Below, one piece after another: positions 56,075 through 63,954 of a DNA stretch of 64,000 nucleotides. A program made the position numbers and the translations under genes. The notes beneath the pieces were generated by a model that saw nothing but the letters and a program-made list of their open reading frames with translations, searched no databases and had not been told where the DNA came from. The stretch comes from Xenophilus sp003671765 (GTDB lineage Bacteria; Pseudomonadota; Gammaproteobacteria; Burkholderiales; Burkholderiaceae_C): NCBI GenBank assembly GCA_051414805.1, contig CP166702.1, positions 4,030,001 to 4,094,000 of the forward strand. The letters run 5' to 3'. Position 1 is the first letter of the stretch. Each line of letters opens with the position of its first letter.

Positions 56075-56467
56075 TCAGGCGGCGGGGTGGGCGACCGGTT
56101 CGTCGCTGGCGAGGTGGCCGTCGTGCGCAACCTCGTCGCGCTCGCGGTCGAGGAAATACACCGCCACGTTGTGGCCGGTGGTGTCGAAGCAGGCGGCCAG
56201 GGCCGGCGTGACGGCCTCGGCGACGGCGCGCCGCTGGTCCGCGCTGCGGCGGTAGGCGTGCACCTTCACGAACACGCGCGAGCCGGTGTCGGGCCGGCCC
56301 AGCTCGCCTTCGTGCGCATAGTCGGCGGGCGCGATGGATTGAAAGTAGAGGGTGACGGTGGACGGCTCGACGCCGAAGCCGTCGACGATGCCGCGCGTCA
56401 CGACGCCGGCGAGTTCTCGTTTGCGGGAGCTGTCGGCGCGGGGCGCCAGGATTTCGACGTAAGGCAT
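56075..56467 (-). CDS. Two-motif tautomerase superfamily protein (Pro-1 enzyme)
   Basis: A 130-residue protein beginning Met-Pro, so Pro1 becomes the catalytic base after Met removal. It holds two beta-alpha-beta repeats: PYVEILAPRADSSRKRELAGVVTRGIVDGFG, then SRVFVKVHAYRRSADQRRAVAEAVTPALAACF. The length is double that of 4-oxalocrotonate tautomerase and like malonate semialdehyde decarboxylase or cis-chloroacrylate dehalogenase. It could isomerise an unsaturated keto acid or decarboxylate a semialdehyde. It lies 5 bp behind the LacI gene. Confidence 0.82.
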   Translation of the reverse strand: MPYVEILAPRADSSRKRELAGVVTRGIVDGFGVEPSTVTLYFQSIAPADYAHEGELGRPDTGSRVFVKVHAYRRSADQRRAVAEAVTPALAACFDTTGHNVAVYFLDRERDEVAHDGHLASDEPVAHPAA

Positions 56468-56472
56468 GCGGT

Positions 56473-57483
56473 TCAGGGGTTGGAGAGGTTCAGGCAGGAC
56501 GCGCGCTCGATCAGGCGCGAGCCCACGCGGTATTCGCGGCCGCTGTTGGCGACGCCGCCCAGGCGCTGCATCAGGCGGTCGACGGCGAGGTTGGCCATTT
56601 CGGTGGCGCCGCTGTCCACCACGCTGATGGCCGGGCGCTGCCACTCGAACCAGGGCGAGTCCTCGTAGAAGAGCAGCGACAGCTCCTGCGGCACCGAGAT
56701 GCCGCGCTCGGCGATCACGCGCAGCACGCCCACCGAGGATTCATGGTTGGCAACGAACAGTGCCGTCGGCGGCTCGGGCAGCGACAGCAGGGCGTTGGCC
56801 GCGGCGACGCCGGTGGCCGGCAGGTAGCGGCCGGTCTGGACCAGGGCGGGGTCGATGGGCAGGCCCGCTTCCTGCATGGCCCGGCGGTAGCCCGCCAGGC
56901 GCTCCTTGCCGGAGGTGGTCTCGCCGGGGCCGACGATCAGCCCGATGCGCCGGTGGCCCAGCCCCAGCAGGTGACGGGTGCCGTTGTAGGCGCCGTCGAG
57001 GTCGCCGGCCAGCACCGATTCGAGCGTGGCGCCCTCGACCCGGCGCACCGCGCAAATGACCGGGATCTCGGCGTGCTCCATGGCCAGCAGCTGTGCGCCG
57101 TTGGCGCCGGTGGGCACGGCGATCAGGCCATCGACACCGTGGTCGACCAACGTGCGCAGGATCTCCTTTTCCTGCACCGGGTCGTCGCCGCTGATGCTGA
57201 GGATGACCTGGTAGCCCGCCGCCTGCACGCGCGCCTGGACCACCGAGGCCAGCACCTGGAAGGAGGCGTTGTCGAGGTTGTGGACCGTGAGGCCGACCAG
57301 CCGCGAGCTCTTCGTCTTGAGCGCGCGGGCGAAGGTGTTGGTGCGGTAGCCCAGCGCCGCCGCGACCTGCACCACATGGCGCTGGGTCGCGTGGTTGATG
57401 AGGCTGGAGCCCGCGAGGGCCCGGGAGGCCGTGGCCACCGAGACGTCGGCGGCCCGCGCGACGTCGCGCAAGGTCACCGCCAT
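56473..57483 (-). CDS. LacI-family transcriptional regulator of the catabolic cluster
   Basis: A 336-residue LacI/GalR regulator. The HTH and hinge are VTLRDVARAADVSVATASRALAGSSLINHATQRHVVQVAAALGYRTN; the effector domain starts at SRLVGLTVHNLDNASFQVLASVV and has typical subdomains through LSLLFYEDSPWFEWQRPAIS. It is the first gene of the minus-strand arm and is autoregulated if the palindrome 38 bp upstream of its start is its operator. The right arm, starting at 57667, carries the second operator. Confidence 0.93.
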   Translation of the reverse strand: MAVTLRDVARAADVSVATASRALAGSSLINHATQRHVVQVAAALGYRTNTFARALKTKSSRLVGLTVHNLDNASFQVLASVVQARVQAAGYQVILSISGDDPVQEKEILRTLVDHGVDGLIAVPTGANGAQLLAMEHAEIPVICAVRRVEGATLESVLAGDLDGAYNGTRHLLGLGHRRIGLIVGPGETTSGKERLAGYRRAMQEAGLPIDPALVQTGRYLPATGVAAANALLSLPEPPTALFVANHESSVGVLRVIAERGISVPQELSLLFYEDSPWFEWQRPAISVVDSGATEMANLAVDRLMQRLGGVANSGREYRVGSRLIERASCLNLSNP

Positions 57484-57520
57484 GGTGCATTCCTTCGGGC
57501 GCCCCAAAATTGGGCATTGA

Positions 57521-57536
57521 TTGCAATCGATTGCAT
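57521..57536. promoter_or_regulatory. LacI-type operator 1 (left arm)
   Basis: TTGCAATCGATTGCAT is a 16-bp palindrome with a central CG, the format of LacI/GalR sites, with one mismatch at the end. It is 38 bp upstream of the lacI-type start. On the minus strand a possible promoter (TTGCAA, 18 bp, TAGGAT) ends just upstream of it, so bound repressor would block transcription. Confidence 0.8.
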
Positions 57537-57608
57537 TGCCAGATCCTAACGCTGCAAAGGCGCAAATTGCAATTCCATGACGCTACAGTCGGACTCATAC
57601 CGATTTAT

Positions 57609-57638
57609 TTGCAATCGATTGCAATGATGTTTCATACT
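57609..57638 (+). promoter_or_regulatory. LacI-type operator 2 overlapping a candidate promoter (right arm)
   Basis: TTGCAATCGATTGCAA (57609-57624) is a perfect 16-bp palindrome. Its first half, TTGCAA, can serve as a -35 box with CATACT (57633-57638) as -10 at 18-bp spacing. The start codon of the first lyase gene is at 57667. Operator centres are 88 bp apart, compatible with looping between the two arms. Confidence 0.75.
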
Positions 57639-57666
57639 GACCGTCTTCATCGACCCGTGGATCGAC

Positions 57667-58599
57667 ATGGCCTTGCATCTCTCCGGCGGCGGCGTCTGGC
57701 CTGCCACCCTCACCCCTTTCACGCCTGAAGGCGGCATCGACGCCGCCGCGCTCCAGGCCCATGTCGCTCAAGTCGCCGGCACGCGCGGCGTGCGCGCCGT
57801 GGTCGTCAACGGCCATGCGGGCGAGACGAGCTCGCTCGACTTCGCCGAGCGCAGCGACGTGATCGCGCTGGCGGCCGAGGCGGCCGGCGACGTGCCCGTG
57901 GTGGCCGGCGTGGTGGCGGAAGACCCGCGCGACGCCTGCCGGCTGGCCCGCGAGGCCGCAGCCTCCGGCGCGAGCGGCCTGCTGCTCTTCCCGCCCGCGC
58001 TCTTCGCCAACGGCGCCGCGCTGCGGCCCGACATGGTCCGCCGCTTCGTCGGCGACGTGGCGGCCGCGAGCGACCTGCCGATCGTGCTGTTCCAGCTCTC
58101 GCGCGCCTCGGGCCAGGCCTTCGCGCCGACGCTGATGCAGCGCCTGTGCGAAGAGATGCCGCAGATCGTCGGCGTGAAGGACGGCAGCGATTCGCCCGAG
58201 CTCTACGAAGACGTGCTGGCCGTGCTGCGCGGCCTGCCGCGCCCGGTGGCCATGCTCAGCAGCAACAACGGCTGGCTGATGGCCTCGCTGGCCTATGGCG
58301 GCGACGGCATCCTGTCGGGGCTGGGCAGCGTGGCGGCGCCGCTGCTGGTCGCGCTCCACGAGGCGATGGCTGCCGGCGACCTGGCCAAGGCGCGCGAGGT
58401 GAATGCGCGGCTCGTGCCGCTGTGCCGCGCGTTCTACCGCGCGCCGGGCGTCGACATCCACAACCGCATGAAGACCGCCCTCAAGCTGCTGGGGCGCCTG
58501 CCGCACGCAGCGCCCCGCCTGCCGCTGCTGCCGCTGGACGATGCGGAAACGACGCGCATCCACGCCGCGCTGGTCGCCGCAGGCCTGCTGGCCGCGTGA
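57667..58599 (+). CDS. Divergent DHDPS/N-acetylneuraminate lyase family protein
   Basis: A 310-residue TIM-barrel aldolase-type protein. The Schiff-base lysine is Lys171 in QIVGVKDGSDSPELYED. The substrate loop is NGHAGETSSLD rather than the usual GTTGE, and the position of the conserved Tyr (YNxP motif) reads IVLFQLSRAS (Phe142/Gln143), so that catalytic Tyr is absent. It is therefore not dihydrodipicolinate synthase; it could be a retro-aldolase, decarboxylase or hydratase. It is the first gene of the right arm, 14 bp ahead of a second family member. Confidence 0.85.
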   Translation: MALHLSGGGVWPATLTPFTPEGGIDAAALQAHVAQVAGTRGVRAVVVNGHAGETSSLDFAERSDVIALAAEAAGDVPVVAGVVAEDPRDACRLAREAAASGASGLLLFPPALFANGAALRPDMVRRFVGDVAAASDLPIVLFQLSRASGQAFAPTLMQRLCEEMPQIVGVKDGSDSPELYEDVLAVLRGLPRPVAMLSSNNGWLMASLAYGGDGILSGLGSVAAPLLVALHEAMAAGDLAKAREVNARLVPLCRAFYRAPGVDIHNRMKTALKLLGRLPHAAPRLPLLPLDDAETTRIHAALVAAGLLAA

Positions 58600-58613
58600 A
58601 AGGACACGACGAC

Positions 58614-59510
58614 ATGAAGACCTTCCGCGGCACCTACACCATCATGGTCACGCCCTTCGACGCCGAAGGCGCGGTGGACCTCCCCACGCTGGAACGCTAT
58701 GTGGACTGGCAGATCGAGGCCGGCATCCACGGCCTCATCCCGCTCGGCTCGACCGGCGAGTTCCTGTCGCTGAGCGACGAGGAGTTCGAACAGGTCGCAG
58801 CCACCGTGATCCGCCGTGCGGCGGGCCGCGTGCCGGTGCTCATCGGCACCACGGCCGAGGACACGCGCGTGGCCATCCGCCGCAGCCGCCAGGTCGAAGC
58901 GCTGGGCGCCGACGGCGTGATGGTGCTGCCGCCCTTCTACTGCACGCCCACCGACGCCGAGGTGCTGGCGCACTACCGCGCCATCTCGGACGCGATCGGC
59001 ATCCCGATCATGGTCTACAACAACCCGGCCGTGACCAACATCGACCTGCGTCCGTCGCTGGTGGCGCGGTTGTCGGAGATCGACAACTGCCGCTATATCA
59101 AGGAATCGACGCTGGAAGTGACGCGCGTGCGCGACATCGTGCGCCTCACAGACGGCCGCATGAACGTCTTCGGCGGAATCATGGGCTACGAGTCGTATGT
59201 CGAAGGTGCCGTGGGCTGGGCCGCCGTGCCCTCCAACGGTGCACCGGGCGAGATGGCCCGCATTCACGACCTCGTGCAGGCCGGTCGTTTCGTGGAGGCC
59301 CGCGAGATCGCCTTCCGCCACTTCCCCATGATCGACTTCGTGGCCGGCCAGTCCTACGTGGCCGGCACCAAGGCGCTGCTCGGGGCCATGGGCCTGCCGG
59401 TGGGCAACCCGCGGCCGCCACGGCTGCCGCTGGGCGCCGACGGCCATGCCGCCGCACGCCGCATCGTGGCCGAACTGGGCCTGAGCGCCACCCTCCCCCC
59501 GTCGTCCTGA
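58614..59510 (+). CDS. DHDPS/N-acetylneuraminate lyase family protein
   Basis: A 298-residue TIM-barrel protein with the full catalytic set: GSTGEFLSLSDEE near residue 45, Tyr135 in MVYNNPAVTN and Schiff-base Lys163 in CRYIKESTLEVTR. It resembles catabolic members of the family (keto-acid lyases and dehydratases) as much as biosynthetic DapA. It shares only limited similarity with the preceding gene product, so the pair is unlikely to be a recent duplication. GTG/ATG choice: ATG 58614 begins MKTFRGTYTIMVTPF as the family does. Confidence 0.87.
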   Translation: MKTFRGTYTIMVTPFDAEGAVDLPTLERYVDWQIEAGIHGLIPLGSTGEFLSLSDEEFEQVAATVIRRAAGRVPVLIGTTAEDTRVAIRRSRQVEALGADGVMVLPPFYCTPTDAEVLAHYRAISDAIGIPIMVYNNPAVTNIDLRPSLVARLSEIDNCRYIKESTLEVTRVRDIVRLTDGRMNVFGGIMGYESYVEGAVGWAAVPSNGAPGEMARIHDLVQAGRFVEAREIAFRHFPMIDFVAGQSYVAGTKALLGAMGLPVGNPRPPRLPLGADGHAAARRIVAELGLSATLPPSS

Positions 59511-59528
59511 AGCACAGGAGCCATTGCC

Positions 59529-60311
59529 ATGAACCCCTTGCCATCCTCCACCGCACCGGCGCCCTCGCCCGAGGCGGGCGAACTCGTCATCCGCATGGTC
59601 GGCGTGCAGAAGTGGTACGGCGACTTCCAGGTGCTCAAGGACATCGACCTCGAGGTGCGGCGCGGCGAACGCATCGTGATCTGCGGCCCCTCGGGTTCGG
59701 GCAAATCGACGCTGCTTCGCTGCATCAACCGGCTCGAGGAGCACCAGGACGGCAACATCGTCGTCAACCGCATCGAGCTGACCAACGACATGCGCCGCAT
59801 CGACGCCGTGCGGCGCGACGTGGGCATGGTGTTCCAGCACTTCAACCTGTTCCCGCACCTCACCATCCTCGAGAACTGCACGCTGGCGCCGATCTGGAGC
59901 AAGAAGTACACGCCCAAGGAAGCAAAGGACGTGGCCATGGCCTACCTGGAGCGCGTGCGCATCCCGGAGCAGGCGAACAAGTACCCGTCGGAACTCTCGG
60001 GCGGCCAGCAGCAGCGCGTGGCGATCGCGCGCGCCCTGTGCATGGGCCCCAAGGTGATGCTGTTCGACGAGCCGACCTCGGCGCTCGACCCCGAGATGGT
60101 GAAGGAGGTGCTCGACACCATGGTGTCGCTGGCCGAGGACGGCATGACCATGCTGTCGGTCACGCACGAGATGAACTTCGCGCGCCAGGTGGCCAACCGC
60201 GTCATCTTCATGGACCGCGGCAGCATCGTCGAGCAGGCCCCGCCCGAGGAATTCTTCAGCAATCCAAAGCACGAACGCACCCGCCTCTTTCTCAGCCAGT
60301 TGCTCGACTAA
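59529..60311 (+). CDS. Polar amino-acid-type ABC transporter ATPase
   Basis: A 260-residue GlnQ/HisP-like ATPase. Walker A is GPSGSGKSTLLRCINRLE, Q-loop VFQHFNLFPHLT, signature LSGGQQQRVAIARALC and Walker B VMLFDEPTSALDPEMV. CINRLE after Walker A is typical of the PAAT group. No permease adjoins it on this strand; the only PAAT permease and binding-protein genes in the window are at 51179-52750 on the opposite arm of the same LacI cluster, so they most likely form one importer. Confidence 0.94.
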   Translation: MNPLPSSTAPAPSPEAGELVIRMVGVQKWYGDFQVLKDIDLEVRRGERIVICGPSGSGKSTLLRCINRLEEHQDGNIVVNRIELTNDMRRIDAVRRDVGMVFQHFNLFPHLTILENCTLAPIWSKKYTPKEAKDVAMAYLERVRIPEQANKYPSELSGGQQQRVAIARALCMGPKVMLFDEPTSALDPEMVKEVLDTMVSLAEDGMTMLSVTHEMNFARQVANRVIFMDRGSIVEQAPPEEFFSNPKHERTRLFLSQLLD

Positions 60312-60319
60312 GCCTTCCC

Positions 60320-60748
60320 ATGACCCGCATCCGCATCCAGGCCGCCGGCCACAGCTTCATCGCCGAAACCCATCCCGACGCGCCCAAGACCGTCGAAGCC
60401 TTCCTCACGCTGCTGCCCTACCGCCAGAAGATCATCCACGTGCGCTGGAGCGGCGAAGGCTGCTGGGTGCCGCTGGGCGAATGGAAGCTCGAGCTCGGCG
60501 GCCAGCCGGTGGGCTTCGAGAACCACACCAGTCACCCCTCGGTGGGCGACATCCTCTTCTACCCCGGCGGCTACAGCGAGACCGAGATCATCATGGCCTA
60601 CGGCGCCTGCAGCTTTGCCAGCAAGATGGGTCAGCTTGCGGGCAATCACTTCCTCACCATCGTGGAAGGCAAGGAGAACCTGCGCGCCCTGGGCGTGAAG
60701 GTGCTGTGGGAAGGCGCGCAGGACATCGTCTTCGAGCGCATCGACTGA
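60320..60748 (+). CDS. DUF3830 family protein (cyclophilin-like fold)
   Basis: A 142-residue protein, MTRIRIQAAGHSFIAETHPDAPKTVEAFLTLLPY..., with a beta-rich pattern (WVPLGEW, VGDILFYPGGYSETEIIMAYG, ANHFLTIVEG-like end). This matches DUF3830, predicted to adopt a cyclophilin-like fold. The role is unknown; the family often lies near hydrolase and transporter genes. It starts 8 bp after the ATPase stop and is the last gene of the right arm. It could bind or process a small ligand of the pathway. Confidence 0.75.
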   Translation: MTRIRIQAAGHSFIAETHPDAPKTVEAFLTLLPYRQKIIHVRWSGEGCWVPLGEWKLELGGQPVGFENHTSHPSVGDILFYPGGYSETEIIMAYGACSFASKMGQLAGNHFLTIVEGKENLRALGVKVLWEGAQDIVFERID

Positions 60749-60766
60749 GCGCTCCGGCGGGGCACT

Positions 60767-61699
60767 TCACCCCGCCTCGCCGAACAGCCCCACGATCAGC
60801 TGGCGCAGCCAGCGGTTGGCCGCGTCGTCCTCGAAGCGCCGGCTCCAGTGCAGCGAGACGCCGAAATCGCGCAGCGGGAAGTCCGGCTGCACGATGGCGA
60901 AGCCCGCGCCTTCGCCGAAGCCACGCGCGATGTTGCGCGGCATGACCACCGCGAGGTCGGTCTCGCGCACGATCGCCGGCAGCACCATGAAGTGCTCGGT
61001 CACGAGCCGCACGCGATCGTCCAGCCCCAGCAGTTCGAGGATGCGTAGCGTGTCGGTGTGCGTGCGCACGGCCACGTAGGCGAGCGTGCGCAACGCCTTC
61101 AGCAGCGCGGCACCGCGCAAGCGCCGGCGCGCGAAGGGGTGATCGGCGCGCAGCAGCACGATGTAGCGGTCCTGCAGCAGGTGCTGGCGCCGCGTGTCCT
61201 TCACCTTCGGCAGGAAGCCGAAGGCGAAGTCGATGCGCCCTTCGTCGAGCGCCACGGCGATCTCGGCCGGGCGCAGCGGCAGCGTCTCGACCCGCACGCC
61301 CGGCGCCGTCTCGCGCAGGCGCTGCATCAGCGGCGGCAGGAAGCGGCCTTCGCCGATGTCGCTCATGTGGATGCGGAAGCTATGGCTCGAGGTGGCCGGA
61401 TCGAAGCGCCCCGGCTCGGCCAGGGCCTGCGCCAGCGTGCCCAGCGCCGCCTGCACCGCGGTGGCCAGCCGCTCGGCGCGCGGCGTGGGCGCCACGCCGC
61501 CCGGCGCGCGGGTGAACAGCGCATCGCCCAGCGCCAGCCGCAAGCGTGTCAGGCCATGGCTCGCCGCGGGCTGCGTGATGCCCAGCGCCTCCGCCGCTCG
61601 ACCGACGTTGCGGCTGCGGTAGACGGCGTCGAACAGGCGCAGCAGATTGAGGTCGAGTTTCTCGATATGCATGGCGTGCATGTCGTATAGCCGCTTCAT
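60767..61699 (-). CDS. LysR-family regulator, divergent from the indolepyruvate oxidoreductase gene
   Basis: A 310-residue regulator with HTH DLNLLRLFDAVYRSRNVGRAAEALGITQPAASHGLTRLRLALGD and an effector domain beginning SFRIHMSDIGEGRFLPPLMQRL. Starts at 61699 (MKRLYDM), 61681 or 61672 (MHIEKLDLN) are possible; the last matches typical LysR N-termini best. It converges with the DUF3830 gene (18-bp gap) and faces the oxidoreductase gene across 93 bp, the usual arrangement for a regulator and its target. Confidence 0.9.
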   Translation of the reverse strand: MKRLYDMHAMHIEKLDLNLLRLFDAVYRSRNVGRAAEALGITQPAASHGLTRLRLALGDALFTRAPGGVAPTPRAERLATAVQAALGTLAQALAEPGRFDPATSSHSFRIHMSDIGEGRFLPPLMQRLRETAPGVRVETLPLRPAEIAVALDEGRIDFAFGFLPKVKDTRRQHLLQDRYIVLLRADHPFARRRLRGAALLKALRTLAYVAVRTHTDTLRILELLGLDDRVRLVTEHFMVLPAIVRETDLAVVMPRNIARGFGEGAGFAIVQPDFPLRDFGVSLHWSRRFEDDAANRWLRQLIVGLFGEAG

Positions 61700-61742
61700 T
61701 GTATTGAGCGCACGATCCGGCAGCAGCACACTGCAGCCCGCT

Positions 61743-61756
61743 GCGTCGACCGACGC
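61743..61756. promoter_or_regulatory. Dyad in the LysR / iorA divergent promoter
   Basis: GCGTCGACCGACGC has 6-bp arms with a 2-bp centre and lies 37 bp before the oxidoreductase start codon. It is the most symmetric sequence in the 93-bp gap and a candidate LysR-binding half, although it is GC-rich, unlike most LysR boxes. Confidence 0.35.
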
Positions 61757-61792
61757 GGCCCACGATCGACACCACACACCGGAGACACGGGC

Positions 61793-63949
61793 TTGGAAGT
61801 TTCCTTCAGCAAGGAGGTGCGCGCGCTGCGCCTGGGCGCCGGCGACACCTTCCACGGCGAGGGCATCCTCGCCATCACCAAGGGCCTGCTGCAGGCCGGC
61901 GTGGCCTACGTCGGCGGCTACCAGGGCGCGCCCGTGTCGCACCTGCTGGACGTGATGGTCCAGGGCAAGGACTACATGGACGAGCTCGGCGTGCACGTGG
62001 AGGCCTGCTCCAACGAGGCCTCGGCCGCCGCTATGCTGGGCGCCTCGATCCATTACCCGCTGCGCGGCGCCGTGACCTGGAAGTCCATCGTCGGCACCAA
62101 CGTGGCGGCCGATGCGCTGTCCAACCTGGCCTCGCCCGGCGTGCGCGGCGGCGTGCTGGTGGTGGTGGGCGAGGACTACGGCGAGGGTGCCAGCGTGATC
62201 CAGGAACGCACGCACGCCTACGCGCTCAAGTCCAGCCTGTGCCTGCTCGATCCGCGGCCCGACCTGCCGGTGATGGTGCGCATGGTGGAGGAAGGCTTCA
62301 ACCTGTCCGAAGCCTCGAACATGCCCTGCGTGATGGAGCTGCGCATCCGCACCTGCCACGTGCGTGGCAGCTTCGAATGCAAGGACAACCGGGCGCCCGC
62401 CGTCTCGACCCGCGCGCTGATGACCGAGCCGGCCGGCTTCGACTACGACCGCCTCGCGCACCCGCCCGTGACCTTCGGCCACGAGAAGCGCAAGACGGCC
62501 GAGCGCATTCCGGCGGCACAGCGCTACATCGCCGAGCACGGCCTGAACGAACTGATGCCCGGCCGGCGCGACGACCTCGGCATCGTGGTGCAGGGCGGGC
62601 TGTACAACGCGCTCGTCCGCGCGCTGCAGCAGCAGGGCCTGGCCGATGCCTTCGGTGAGAGCGAGATCCCGATCCTGGTGCTCAACGTCACCTACCCGCT
62701 GGTGCCGGAGCAGGTGGCGGACTTCGCCGCCGGCAAGCGAGCGCTGCTGGTGGTCGAGGAAGGCCAGCCCGAGTACATCGAGCAGGACATTGCCACGCTG
62801 CTGCGCCGGCGCGACCTGCAGACCGCCCTGCACGGCAAGGACCTGCTGCAGATGGCCGGCGAGTACACCACCGAGGTGATGGCGCGGGGCGTCGGCGCCT
62901 TCGCCGCGCGCTACCTGCCGGCCACGGCCCAGACCGAGGCCGCGTCGCAATGGCTGGCCGGCAACGACGAGCGGCGCCGTGCGGTGGCCGCGATGCTGGG
63001 CCGGCCGCTGCCCGCGCGGCCGCCAGGCTTCTGCGTCGGCTGCCCGGAGCGGCCGGTGTTCTCGGCGCTGAAGCTCGCGCAGCAGGAGGTCGGGCCGGTG
63101 CACGTGGCGGCCGACATCGGCTGCCACGCACTGGGCACCTTCGAGCCCTTCGGCATGGGCCATTCCATCCTGGGCTACGGCATGAGCCTGGCCAGCCGCG
63201 CGGGTGTCTCGCCCATGATGCAGAGGCGCGTGCTGTCGATCATGGGCGACGGCGGCTTCTGGCACAACGGCCTGCTGACGGGCGTGCAGTCGGCCCTCTT
63301 CAACGGCGACGACGCGGTGCTGCTGATCTTCAAGAATGGCTACACCAGCGCCACCGGCACGCAGGACATCATCTCCACGCCCGACGAGGACGTGAAAGCG
63401 CGCGCCGAGGACAAGCAGCAGAGCCTGGCGCACAAGAACCAGACCATCGAGAGCACGCTGAACGGCCTGGGCGTGAAGTGGCTGCGCACGGTGCACACCT
63501 ACGAGGTGGAGGCGATGCGTGCCACGCTCACCGAAGCCTTCACCAGCCCCTTCGAGGGCCTGAAGGTGATCATTGCCGAGGGCGAATGCCAGCTGGAGCG
63601 CCAGCGCCGCATCAAGCCCTGGATCGCCAGCCTGCTCAAGAAGGGAAAGCGCGTGGTGCGCGTCAAGTACGGCGTGGACGAGGACGTGTGCAACGGCGAC
63701 CACGCCTGCATCCGCCTGTCGGGCTGTCCCACGCTCACGCTCAAGGACAACCCCGACCCGCTCAAGGTCGACCCGGTCGCCACGGTGATCGACGGCTGCG
63801 TGGGCTGCGGCCTGTGCGGCGCCAACGCGCACGCGGCCACGCTGTGCCCGAGCTTCTACCGCGCCGAGGTGGTGCAGAACCCCCGCTGGCACGAACGGCT
63901 GCTGCATGCCCTGCAGGGCGCGGTGGTGCGCGCATTGCGCCCGGCATGA
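61793..63949 (+). CDS. iorA: Indolepyruvate:ferredoxin oxidoreductase, alpha subunit
   Basis: A 718-residue thiamine-diphosphate enzyme that oxidatively decarboxylates aryl pyruvates to aryl-acetyl-CoA. The pyrimidine-binding part comes first (GYQGAPVSHLLDVM, ACSNEASAAAMLGAS), then the ThDP part with FCVGCPERPVF, DIGCHALGTFEPF and the metal motif MGDGGFWHNGL. The C-terminus is a ferredoxin-like domain: CNGDHACIRLSGCPTL and CVGCGLCGANAHAATLCPS. The frame opens with TTG 61793, preceded by GGAG at 61781. The beta subunit would lie beyond the window. Confidence 0.9.
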   Translation: MEVSFSKEVRALRLGAGDTFHGEGILAITKGLLQAGVAYVGGYQGAPVSHLLDVMVQGKDYMDELGVHVEACSNEASAAAMLGASIHYPLRGAVTWKSIVGTNVAADALSNLASPGVRGGVLVVVGEDYGEGASVIQERTHAYALKSSLCLLDPRPDLPVMVRMVEEGFNLSEASNMPCVMELRIRTCHVRGSFECKDNRAPAVSTRALMTEPAGFDYDRLAHPPVTFGHEKRKTAERIPAAQRYIAEHGLNELMPGRRDDLGIVVQGGLYNALVRALQQQGLADAFGESEIPILVLNVTYPLVPEQVADFAAGKRALLVVEEGQPEYIEQDIATLLRRRDLQTALHGKDLLQMAGEYTTEVMARGVGAFAARYLPATAQTEAASQWLAGNDERRRAVAAMLGRPLPARPPGFCVGCPERPVFSALKLAQQEVGPVHVAADIGCHALGTFEPFGMGHSILGYGMSLASRAGVSPMMQRRVLSIMGDGGFWHNGLLTGVQSALFNGDDAVLLIFKNGYTSATGTQDIISTPDEDVKARAEDKQQSLAHKNQTIESTLNGLGVKWLRTVHTYEVEAMRATLTEAFTSPFEGLKVIIAEGECQLERQRRIKPWIASLLKKGKRVVRVKYGVDEDVCNGDHACIRLSGCPTLTLKDNPDPLKVDPVATVIDGCVGCGLCGANAHAATLCPSFYRAEVVQNPRWHERLLHALQGAVVRALRPA

Positions 63950-63954
63950 AGGAA

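Noticed and set aside
57667..58599. Annotation of the first lyase as dihydrodipicolinate synthase (dapA)
   Set aside because: It lacks the YNxP tyrosine and GTTGE loop and sits in a catabolic, LacI-controlled operon.
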